64,000 nt of DNA. It comes from Pelagibius marinus (lineage in GTDB: Bacteria; Pseudomonadota; Alphaproteobacteria; Kiloniellales; Kiloniellaceae). The notes under the pieces are model-generated. The model worked only from the letters and a program-made list of their open reading frames with translations. It made no database searches and was not told where the DNA came from. The position numbers and the translations under genes are program-made. Numbering within the stretch: the first letter of the stretch is position 1; the number at the start of each line of letters is the position of its first letter. Positions 57,945 to 64,000 of the stretch are shown here, piece after piece. The stretch lies in assembly GCF_014925385.1 (NCBI RefSeq), contig NZ_JACSDK010000019.1, positions 62,001 through 126,000 of the forward strand. The letters are read 5' to 3'.

Positions 57945-59252
57945 TTAAGCCGTCGCCGCCAGGGCCAACTCCAGGTCGGCGATGATGTCCTCCACCGTCT
58001 CCAGGCCGATCGAGAGGCGCACCACCTCCGGGCCGGCGCCGGCCGCGGCCTGCTGCTCTTCGGACAGCTGGCGGTGCGTGGTCGATGCCGGGTGCAGGAT
58101 CAGCGAGCGCACGTCGCCGATGTTGGCCAGATGGGAGAACAGCTCGCAGCCCTCCACCATCTTCACGCCCGCCTCGTAGCCACCTTTCAGGCCAAGGGTG
58201 AAGACCGAGCCGGCGCCACGCGGCAGGTACTTCTCGGCCAGTGCCCGGTAGGGGCTGGAGGCCAGGGCAGCGCAGGAGACCCAGGCGACCGCCGGATGGC
58301 CTTCCAGGAACTCGGCGACCTGCTTGGCGTTGGCGCAGTGCCGCTCCATGCGCAGGCTCAGCGTCTCCGTGCCCAGCAGGGTCTGGAAGGCGTGCATCGG
58401 CGCCATGGTCGCACCCAGGTCGCGCAGGCCCACCGCATGGGCCTGCATGGTGAAGGCCATGTCGCCGAAGGTCTCGTGGAAGTTCAGGCCGTGGTAAGCC
58501 GGCTCCGGCGCCGCCAGTCCGGGGAACTTACCGCTGGCGGTCCAGTCGAAGTTTCCGGAATCGATCACCGCGCCGCCGACCGAGGTGCCGTTGCCCGAGA
58601 GGAACTTGGTGGTCGAGTGAACGATGAGGTCGGCACCCCAGTCGAAGGGCTGACAGAGATAAGGCGTGGCCATGGTGTTGTCGACGATCAGCGGGATCTC
58701 CGCCTCGCGGGCGATGGCGGCCAGCGCCTCCAGGTCGCTGACCACGCCGCCGGGGTTGGCCAGGCTCTCGACGAAGATGGCCTTGGTCTTCGGCGTCAGC
58801 GCGCGGCGCACCGCCTCGGGGTCGTCGACGTCGACGAAGTCGACCTGCCAGTCGAACTTCTTGAAGGTCTTGCCGAACTGGGTGATCGAGCCGCCGTAGA
58901 GCCGCGTCGAGGCGATGAAGTGGTCGCCCGGCTCCATGAGGGCGAAGAAGGCGAGGATCTGCGAAGCGTGGCCGGAAGCGCAGCAGGTGCCGCCGCGCCC
59001 GCCCTCCAGGTTCGCCAGGCGCTCTTCCAGCGCCGCCACCGTGGGATTGGTCAGGCGCGAGTAGATGAAGCCGAAGGTCTGCAGATTGAACAGCGAGGCC
59101 GCGTGGTCGGCGTCGTGGAAGACGTAGGAGGTGTTCTGGAAGATCGGCGTCTGCCGCGCGCCGGTCACCGGCTCCGGCTGGGTGCCCGCGTGGATCATGC
59201 GGGTCTCGAAGCCGTATTCACGCGACTTGCCCATGCTCTTCTTGTCGCTCAT
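57945..59252 (-). CDS. O-acetylhomoserine aminocarboxypropyltransferase, second copy
   Basis: The 435-residue protein is another MetY-type PLP enzyme with K216 in HSTTKFLSGNGTSVGG, YSRLTNPTVAALEERLANLEGG near 64-85, and the insertion NFDWTASGKFPGLAAPEPAYHG typical of sulfhydrylases. It differs clearly from the copy at 23415. The ATG at 59252 overlaps the stop of the CoA-binding protein gene in an ATGA junction, so it is translationally coupled and shares that promoter. No SAM aptamer is seen upstream. Its real substrate may be another sulfur or selenium donor. Confidence 0.88.
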   Translation of the reverse strand: MSDKKSMGKSREYGFETRMIHAGTQPEPVTGARQTPIFQNTSYVFHDADHAASLFNLQTFGFIYSRLTNPTVAALEERLANLEGGRGGTCCASGHASQILAFFALMEPGDHFIASTRLYGGSITQFGKTFKKFDWQVDFVDVDDPEAVRRALTPKTKAIFVESLANPGGVVSDLEALAAIAREAEIPLIVDNTMATPYLCQPFDWGADLIVHSTTKFLSGNGTSVGGAVIDSGNFDWTASGKFPGLAAPEPAYHGLNFHETFGDMAFTMQAHAVGLRDLGATMAPMHAFQTLLGTETLSLRMERHCANAKQVAEFLEGHPAVAWVSCAALASSPYRALAEKYLPRGAGSVFTLGLKGGYEAGVKMVEGCELFSHLANIGDVRSLILHPASTTHRQLSEEQQAAAGAGPEVVRLSIGLETVEDIIADLELALAATA

Positions 59253-59752
59253 GACAGCCTCACGCGGCGGCGTTTGGAGGTAATGATCCGCGAGTTGAAA
59301 CCTCCCCAGGAGAGCTCGGCATTCAGGCGGCCGAACTCGATCTTGGGGCAGCGGTCCATGACCACGGTCAGCCCGGCGGCGCGCGCTTTCTCCGCGGCGG
59401 CCTCGTTTATGACGCCGAGCTGCATCCACACTACCTTGATGCCCTTGTCCTTGGCCACGGCGATGGCCTCGTCGGTGACCGGGCCGGCGGCTTCGGAGTT
59501 GCGGAAGATGTCGACCATCTCGAACTTGCCGGGGATCTCCGCCAACGAGGCATAGACCGTCTCTCCCAGGATTTCCTTGCCCGCGTGGCCCGGGTTCACT
59601 GGGATGACGCGGTAGCCTTTCTCCTGCAGGTACTTCATCGCAAAGTAGCTCGGCCGGTTCCACTTCGGCGAGGCCCCGACCATGGCGATGGTCCGGGTAT
59701 CGCGCAGGATCGCCAGCAGCTCGTTGTTGGAGTAGGTGAGGGGGCTGCTCAT
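59249..59752 (-). CDS. CoA-binding protein (YccU-like)
   Basis: The 167-residue protein has the succinyl-CoA-synthetase-type CoA-binding Rossmann fold: TIAMVGASPKWNRPSYFAMKYLQEKGYRVIPVNPG at about 21-55, then VWMQLGVINEAAAEKARAAGLTVVMDRCPKIE near the C-terminus. These stand-alone domains are often coupled to sulfhydrylase genes in alphaproteobacteria, as here by a four-base overlap. The biochemical role is unknown; CoA or acyl-CoA sensing for the partner enzyme is a guess. Confidence 0.85.
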   Translation of the reverse strand: MSSPLTYSNNELLAILRDTRTIAMVGASPKWNRPSYFAMKYLQEKGYRVIPVNPGHAGKEILGETVYASLAEIPGKFEMVDIFRNSEAAGPVTDEAIAVAKDKGIKVVWMQLGVINEAAAEKARAAGLTVVMDRCPKIEFGRLNAELSWGGFNSRIITSKRRRVRLS

Positions 59753-59767
59753 CTTCGCCGGCCTGTC

Positions 59768-60937
59768 CTATTCGTTCCTGGCGTCTTGCGTGCCGCCGCC
59801 CTGGCGCTCGCCGGGCGGGACGAAGGCTTCCGGCCGGTCGTCGGGCAGCGATTCCACATAGAGCGATTGGCTCGGGAAGGCGAAGCTGCTGCCGGCCTTC
59901 TGCACCACATCCATGATGTGATAGGCCAGCTTTTCCTTGATCTCCAGCCACTCGCCCCAATTGGTGGTCTTGGTGAAGCAGTAGAGCATGATGTCGATCG
60001 AGGAATCGTTGAAGCTGTCGACGCGTACAAAGGTCGACACCTCGTCGGGCTGCGCGAAGTCCTCGTTGCCGATGATGTAGCTCTCGATGCCGTTACGGAT
60101 CTCGCGCAGCTGATCCACCGTGGTGCGGTACTCGACGCCGATCATCCAGTAGATTCGCCGATGGGTCATGGCGCTGAAGTTGGTGACCGCGTTGTCGGAC
60201 AGCTTGGCATTGGGTACGAAGACCGGCGCCTTGTCGAAGCGGCGCACGCGGGTGGAGCGGAAGCCGATGGTTTCCACCGTGCCCTCGACCACGCCGTCGA
60301 CGCGCACCCAGTCGCCGGGGTGGAAGCGCTTTTCGGCGATCACCAGGATGCCGGCGATGAGGTTCTTGAAGAGATCCTGCGCGCCCAGTGCCACGGCGAC
60401 GCCCAGCAGGCCGGCGCCGGCCAGGATCGGGCCCACCTCGATGCCCCAGAGCTCCAGGATGATGGCGCCGCCGATGAAGGCGATGCCGATCTTGGTGGCC
60501 TTGACGAGCCATTCGACCATGGGCCGCGTGAAGATCCTCTCCAACTTGCCGAAGACGAAGGAGAAGGGCGCCACCGCGGCGAAGAGGCACCAGAAGAGGG
60601 TGAAGACCACCAGGGATCGCAGCACGTTGTCGGCGACCTGCCCCACACCGTCGCGGAAGTCCAGGTAGCCGACCGCGACGAAGATGCCGATCACCAGCGG
60701 GATGAAGCGGATTGGCGGCGCCAGGGCTTCGATGGCCTCGTCATCCAGCGTGCTCTCCGTCTTCTCCGCCCAGCGGTGCAGGCGCGCCATGACAAAGCGC
60801 GTGAAGAAGTGTCGGATGATCAGGAAGGCGACGATGATGCCGAGGGCGGACAGCAAACGCCCGACGTCGACACCGAGGAATCCGTAGTGCCAGACTTCGG
60901 CCACCAGGTTCCAGAGGTCCTGCAAATCGTTGTTCAA
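59768..60937 (-). CDS. MscS-family mechanosensitive channel
   Basis: The 389-residue inner-membrane protein has about four membrane segments, followed by the MscS pore helix and beta domain: GAGLLGVAVALGAQDLFKNLIAGILVIAEKRFHPGDWV is the signature near 175-212. The C-terminal cytoplasmic cage ends with a short hydrophilic tail. Such channels relieve osmotic downshock. Translation starts at a TTG at 60937. The CoA-binding gene begins 15 bases after its stop, so it may be the first gene of that operon. Confidence 0.88.
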   Translation of the reverse strand: MNNDLQDLWNLVAEVWHYGFLGVDVGRLLSALGIIVAFLIIRHFFTRFVMARLHRWAEKTESTLDDEAIEALAPPIRFIPLVIGIFVAVGYLDFRDGVGQVADNVLRSLVVFTLFWCLFAAVAPFSFVFGKLERIFTRPMVEWLVKATKIGIAFIGGAIILELWGIEVGPILAGAGLLGVAVALGAQDLFKNLIAGILVIAEKRFHPGDWVRVDGVVEGTVETIGFRSTRVRRFDKAPVFVPNAKLSDNAVTNFSAMTHRRIYWMIGVEYRTTVDQLREIRNGIESYIIGNEDFAQPDEVSTFVRVDSFNDSSIDIMLYCFTKTTNWGEWLEIKEKLAYHIMDVVQKAGSSFAFPSQSLYVESLPDDRPEAFVPPGERQGGGTQDARNE

Positions 60938-60975
60938 GGAAACGGCTCTCTTACTGTCCCAAGGGTGCGGTCAGC

Positions 60976-61782
60976 CTAGCGGCCTTCCCATTGGGGCTTG
61001 CGCTTTTCGATGAAGGCGTCGATGCCTTCCTCGGCATCGCGGGCCAGCATGTTGGTGGTCATGACCTGAGCCGTGTAGGCGTAGGCTTCCACCAGCCCGT
61101 ACTCGATCTGCCGGTAGAAGGCTTCCTTACCGATCTTCAGGGTCAGGGGCGACTTGCTGACCACCTTGCGGGTCAGCTCGAGGGTCGCCTCTTCCAGGGT
61201 CTCGGCGGGGACGGCGCGGTTGATGAGGCCCAGGTTGACAGCCTCTGCCGCCGCGATCGTGTCGCCGGTCAGCAGCATCTCCATGGCCTGCTTGCGCGGC
61301 ACCGCCCGCGACAGAGCGACCATGGGCGTCGAGCAGAAGAGGCCGATGTTGACGCCGGGGGTGCCGAAGTGGGCGGCATCGTCGGCCACCGCCAGGTCGC
61401 AGGTGGCGACCAGCTGGCAGCCCGCCGCCGTGGCGATGCCGTGCACCTTGGCGATGACCGGCTGGGGCAGGCCGGTGATGGAGACCATCAATTGGCTGCA
61501 CTGCCTGAAGATTGCCTGATAGAACTCGCGGTCGCCGCTGCGCCCGCGCAGCTCCTTCAGGTCGTGCCCGGCGCAAAAACCCCGCCCGGCGCCTTCGATG
61601 ATCACGGCGCGCACCTGGTTGTCCTCGGCGATCTCGTCCAGGGCGGCCTGCAGCGCGCTCATCAGGTCGGCGGAGAGGGCGTTGTACTGCCGCGGCCGGT
61701 TGAGGGTCAGGCGCGCGATCCCCTCGCTGTCTTCGCGCAGCAGGATTGGGGCGTCACTGGAAAGGGCGGCTTCGGCAGGCAT
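60976..61782 (-). CDS. Enoyl-CoA hydratase/isomerase family protein (ECHDC3-like)
   Basis: The 268-residue crotonase-fold protein keeps the oxyanion segments FCAGHDLKELR near 69-79 and HGIATAAGCQLVATCDLA. At the positions of the two catalytic glutamates of true hydratases it reads FGTPGVNIGLFCSTP, with no glutamate. It therefore groups with ECHDC3-like proteins, and its reaction is uncertain. GAGGATATC precedes the ATG. It lies 38 bases upstream of the MscS gene on the same strand and is divergent from a thioesterase. Confidence 0.83.
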   Translation of the reverse strand: MPAEAALSSDAPILLREDSEGIARLTLNRPRQYNALSADLMSALQAALDEIAEDNQVRAVIIEGAGRGFCAGHDLKELRGRSGDREFYQAIFRQCSQLMVSITGLPQPVIAKVHGIATAAGCQLVATCDLAVADDAAHFGTPGVNIGLFCSTPMVALSRAVPRKQAMEMLLTGDTIAAAEAVNLGLINRAVPAETLEEATLELTRKVVSKSPLTLKIGKEAFYRQIEYGLVEAYAYTAQVMTTNMLARDAEEGIDAFIEKRKPQWEGR

Positions 61783-61911
61783 GATATCCTCGGTGAACTA
61801 CCTTATCTTATTCGGAGGTAGAGGGACTTTGGCGCTTCCACTGGTGGGAGTTCAAGGATTAATAAGGTCCCGCACAACAAGAAGCCACCCTTGCCGGAGG
61901 CCTGGGCCTGT

Positions 61912-62352
61912 ATGGAACAGATGAACGTAAAGTCCCCTCAGATCACCATCGATGCCTTCAATCGGCTGCTGGCCGAGAGCGCGCCCTTCCAGCGCATCTA
62001 CGGCTTTGTGACCGAGGACATCGGTCACGGCACCGCCCGCGTGCGGTTGCCGGCCGGCGAGGCGCATATACGCCCCGGCGGCACGCTCAGCGGCCCGGCT
62101 CAGATGGCCCTGGCCGATTTCACCATGTACGCCGCACTGCTGGGCGCGATCGGGGAGGTGCCCCTGGCGGTGACCACCAGCCTGAACATGAATTTCCTCC
62201 AGCGCCCGCAACCCGGGGATCTGCGGGCCTCCTGCCGCCTGTTGAAGCTGGGCAAGCGCCTGGCCGTCGGCGACATCATGGTCTATTCGGAGGGCCTGGA
62301 GGCGCCGGTTTCCCACGCCACGGCGACCTATTCGATCCCGCCGCGTGAGTGA
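61912..62352 (+). CDS. PaaI-type hotdog-fold thioesterase
   Basis: The 146-residue protein has the hotdog-fold signature HIRPGGTLSGPAQMALADFTMYAALLGAIG at about 45-74, with the catalytic aspartate in the ADF segment, and VTTSLNMNFLQRPQPGDLRA. It probably hydrolyses an acyl-CoA. GGAGG lies 11 bases before the ATG at 61912; an ATG at 61921 and a TTG at 61891 are alternatives. It is divergent from the enoyl-CoA hydratase relative, hinting at a shared acyl-CoA context. Confidence 0.83.
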   Translation: MEQMNVKSPQITIDAFNRLLAESAPFQRIYGFVTEDIGHGTARVRLPAGEAHIRPGGTLSGPAQMALADFTMYAALLGAIGEVPLAVTTSLNMNFLQRPQPGDLRASCRLLKLGKRLAVGDIMVYSEGLEAPVSHATATYSIPPRE

Positions 62353-62407
62353 AGCCCGGCGGGCAAGCTGGAAGCGGGTCCGCAAGTGGCCGTAAAATAT
62401 CGCTTTT

Positions 62408-62510
62408 TTGAGAGGGGGTTAGGTATAGGGTATTATAATACCGTATGCCTAAGATAATTGAAAAGGCGGCGCTTTTTCGGATTGACAGTCCACCTCCATC
62501 CCCCTAGAAA
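62408..62510 (+). promoter_or_regulatory. Two candidate promoters of the rplM-rpsI operon
   Basis: The first has TTGAGA (62408-62413), 17 bases, then TATTAT (62431-62436) in a strongly AT-rich stretch. The second has TTGACA (62482-62487), 17 bases, then TAGAAA (62505-62510). They leave mRNA leaders of about 160 and 90 bases before rplM. The 250-base gap holds no other gene that I can support. Confidence 0.55.
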
Positions 62511-62604
62511 TCGCCGCTCCGGAGCGCTGGTCCCGGCACGCCTCAGGGCGTTGCCCCTTGGCTGGCGGCTCCATCCCGAATTCAGCGACGAGTGGTTGGC
62601 AGAA

Positions 62605-63069
62605 ATGAAGACCTTTACCGCCACCCCGTCGGACATCGAGAAGAAATGGATCCTGATCGATGCCGATGGTGTTGTCCTTGGCCGCCTGGCTTCCCAGGTC
62701 GCCAAGATCCTGCGCGGCAAGCATAAGCCGAGCTTCACGCCGCACATGGACTGCGGCGACAACGTGATCGTCATCAATGCCGAGAAGGTCAAGCTGACCG
62801 GCAAGAAGACGAGCGACAAGGTGTACTACTGGCACACCGGCCACCCCGGCGGCATCAAGGAGCGCACGGCGGGGCAGATCCTGGGCGGCGAGTTTCCGGA
62901 GCGGGTGATCGAGAAGGCGGTGGAGCGCATGATCACGCGCAACCGTCTGGGGCGCCAGCAGTTGAAGAACCTGCGCGTCTATGCCGGCACCGAGCACCCC
63001 CACGAGGCTCAGCAGCCCGAGGTCCTGGACCTGCAGGCGATGAATCCGAAGAACAAGAGGAGCCTGTAA
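62605..63069 (+). CDS. rplM: 50S ribosomal protein L13
   Basis: The 154-residue protein starts [22 protein letters not shown] and contains [19 protein letters not shown] and the C-terminal [21 protein letters not shown], all typical of L13. Its start is fixed by homology; the ribosome site is weak. rpsI follows two bases after the stop, the universal rplM-rpsI pair. Confidence 0.97.
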   Translation: MKTFTATPSDIEKKWILIDADGVVLGRLASQVAKILRGKHKPSFTPHMDCGDNVIVINAEKVKLTGKKTSDKVYYWHTGHPGGIKERTAGQILGGEFPERVIEKAVERMITRNRLGRQQLKNLRVYAGTEHPHEAQQPEVLDLQAMNPKNKRSL

Positions 63070-63071
63070 GC

Positions 63072-63563
63072 ATGGCCGACGAGACTCAAACCCTGAGCGA
63101 TCTGGGCGAGCTGGCCGAGGCCACGGGCGTGACGCCGGAGGCCGCGGTCGAGACTGCGGAACCGCAGCGCGACGCTCACGGGCGCTCCTACGCCACCGGC
63201 AAGCGCAAGGACGCGGTGGCCCGCGTCTGGATCAAGCCGGGCAGCGGCAAGATCACTGTCAACGGCAAGGACCAGACCGTCTACTTCGCGCGTCCGGTGC
63301 TGCGCATGATCCTGGCCCAGCCTTTCCTGGTGGCCGACCGGACCGATCAGTTCGACGTGATCTGCACGGTCAAGGGCGGCGGCCTGTCCGGCCAGGCTGG
63401 TGCGGTGCGCCACGGCATCTCCAAGGCGCTGACGCTCTACGAGCCGTCTCTGCGGCCGGTGCTCAAGCACGGCGGCTTCCTCACCCGCGACTCCCGCGTG
63501 GTCGAGCGTAAGAAGTACGGCCGGGCGAAGGCGCGCCGGAGCTTCCAGTTCTCGAAGCGTTAA
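63072..63563 (+). CDS. rpsI: 30S ribosomal protein S9
   Basis: The 163-residue protein ends in [14 protein letters not shown], the basic tail that reaches the ribosomal P site. The core begins near residue 36 with [21 protein letters not shown]. The N-terminal extension of about 35 residues is normal for alphaproteobacterial S9. The stop codon lies inside the first unit of a 15-base tandem repeat, which is unusual. Confidence 0.97.
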   Translation: MADETQTLSDLGELAEATGVTPEAAVETAEPQRDAHGRSYATGKRKDAVARVWIKPGSGKITVNGKDQTVYFARPVLRMILAQPFLVADRTDQFDVICTVKGGGLSGQAGAVRHGISKALTLYEPSLRPVLKHGGFLTRDSRVVERKKYGRAKARRSFQFSKR

Positions 63564-63602
63564 GTTTTGGGGCGTTAAGTTTTGGGGCGTTAAGCCTTGG
63601 GG
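63558..63602 (+). repeat. Three tandem 15-base repeats at the rpsI stop codon
   Basis: The unit CGTTAAGTTTTGGGG occurs twice exactly and a third time with TT changed to CC. The first copy contains the last base-pairs of rpsI and its TAA stop, so every unit repeats an in-frame TAA (the spacing is a multiple of three). This looks like local slippage expansion. Confidence 0.9.
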
Positions 63603-63631
63603 CGCTGAGCGCCAGGCGAACACGGCAAAAG

Positions 63632-63665
63632 AAAACGGGCTGCAGTCTCTGCAGCCCGTTTTTTT
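63632..63665. terminator. Bidirectional terminator after rpsI
   Basis: AAAACGGGCTGCAG pairs perfectly with CTGCAGCCCGTTTT across a three-base loop and is followed by further T residues, seven in all on the plus strand. The A-run on the left gives U residues for the opposite direction, so it can also end the convergent gene. Confidence 0.92.
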
Positions 63666-63685
63666 GTCTTAATTGACCGACGGGG

Positions 63686-64000
63686 CTAGCGCTCGATGCA
63701 TTCGCCCGAGCTGCAGTCGTATTTGGCCCGCAAGTAATCCAGCACCTTGTCCTTGTCGCTGAGCACACTTTCCGCAGCCGTGCGGACCCTGCCGCAGACA
63801 CCGCCGCGGATGTCGTCATAGGCGGCCCAGGCCTGCATGCCGATCTTTCCATAGGGGCTGAGCGATGCCAGCTCCCGCATTTCCGCATGCATCCCGTACA
63901 TTCGGCAGACGTTCAAGGCGCCCGCGATGTCGCCGAGATAGTATTCGAACTTCTGCATCTCGTTCCAGGAATCGGAAGGGCCGCCGCCTGCACCTGCCGC
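63686..64000 (-). CDS. Small cysteine-containing protein, 5' end off the right edge
   Basis: An open frame of 104 residues enters from the right edge and ends at 63686. The visible part is a helical domain (EMQKFEYYLGDIAGALNVCRMYGM, then LSPYGKIGMQAWAAYDDIRGGVCGRVRTAAESVLSD) with four cysteines, the last two in the C-terminal CSSGECIER. An Ala/Gly-rich stretch at the visible N-terminus may be the end of a signal peptide, so a periplasmic protein is likely. An internal ATG at 63958 could be mistaken for the start. I do not recognise the family. Confidence 0.6.
   Translation of the reverse strand, partial: AAGAGGGPSDSWNEMQKFEYYLGDIAGALNVCRMYGMHAEMRELASLSPYGKIGMQAWAAYDDIRGGVCGRVRTAAESVLSDKDKVLDYLRAKYDCSSGECIER

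Noticed and set aside
59753-59767. SAM aptamer before the second sulfhydrylase operon
   Set aside because: Only 15 bases separate the CoA-binding gene from the MscS gene, and no GATTTG...GCTAAA core is present.

Overview
The window is a GC-rich, gene-dense stretch of chromosome from an alphaproteobacterium, most likely a marine or halotolerant relative of the Rhodospirillales (placement is inference). Supporting signs are TTAA-N7-TTAA (CtrA-type) boxes, SAM-II riboswitches, a PAS_5-type protein, a ubiquinol-cytochrome c chaperone, a metal-type HemB without zinc cysteines, and the order bamE / chaperone / YceD / rpmF / plsX / fabH / ihfA / merR. I see no prophage, insertion sequence, CRISPR array or rRNA operon. 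One tRNA gene (Pro, GGG) is present. Genes enter both edges: motA on the left, a small cysteine-containing protein on the right.

Layout. 1-8.8 kb: motA, a flavin reductase, a reverse-transsulfuration pair (cystathionine beta-synthase and gamma-lyase), threonine deaminase, a penicillin-acylase-family hydrolase and a cation efflux protein. 8.9-10.8 kb: an FtsH-type protease. 10.8-17.6 kb: a complete malonate utilisation locus (MatB synthetase, GntR/MatR regulator, TRAP transporter PQM, malonyl-CoA decarboxylase) with a perfect palindrome in the divergent control region. 17.7-23.4 kb: an ornithine/lysine decarboxylase, two alpha/beta hydrolases, 1-Cys peroxiredoxin, hemB and an isochorismatase-like protein. 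23.4-25.0 kb: an O-acetylhomoserine sulfhydrylase gene behind an unusual leader. 25.2-29.8 kb: a PAS protein, three valine-degradation genes and a MarR/LdtR-type regulator behind a perfect CtrA box. 29.9-39.0 kb: glutaryl-CoA dehydrogenase, then rpiB-glyA-nrdR-ribD-ribE-ribBA-ribH-nusB-thiL. 39-43 kb: FliL-like protein, MFS transporter, proton-pumping pyrophosphatase. 43-48.6 kb: the envelope/lipid/ribosome cluster ending in tRNA-Pro. 48.7-57.9 kb: a YdcF protein, a SPOR lipoprotein, a HerA-like ATPase, CutA, a transporter, and a BTAD/TolB-like/TPR regulator divergent from a DUF6647 protein. 57.9-64 kb: a second sulfhydrylase with a CoA-binding partner, an MscS channel, an enoyl-CoA hydratase relative, a thioesterase, and rplM-rpsI.

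The most interesting element is the metY leader (about 24740-25012, minus strand). It holds a promoter, a SAM-II aptamer, an intrinsic terminator, a second SAM-II-type aptamer, and then a Shine-Dalgarno sequence that can be paired away. Both aptamers keep the invariant core, while their pseudoknot stems differ by compensatory changes. This looks like a two-stage SAM sensor that first controls transcription and then translation.

Other points worth attention are a RibBA whose GTP cyclohydrolase II half has lost its zinc and catalytic residues, an isochorismatase-fold protein with Ser in place of the nucleophilic Cys, an enoyl-CoA hydratase relative lacking both catalytic glutamates, and CtrA-type boxes before motA, the FliL-like gene and the LdtR-like regulator.
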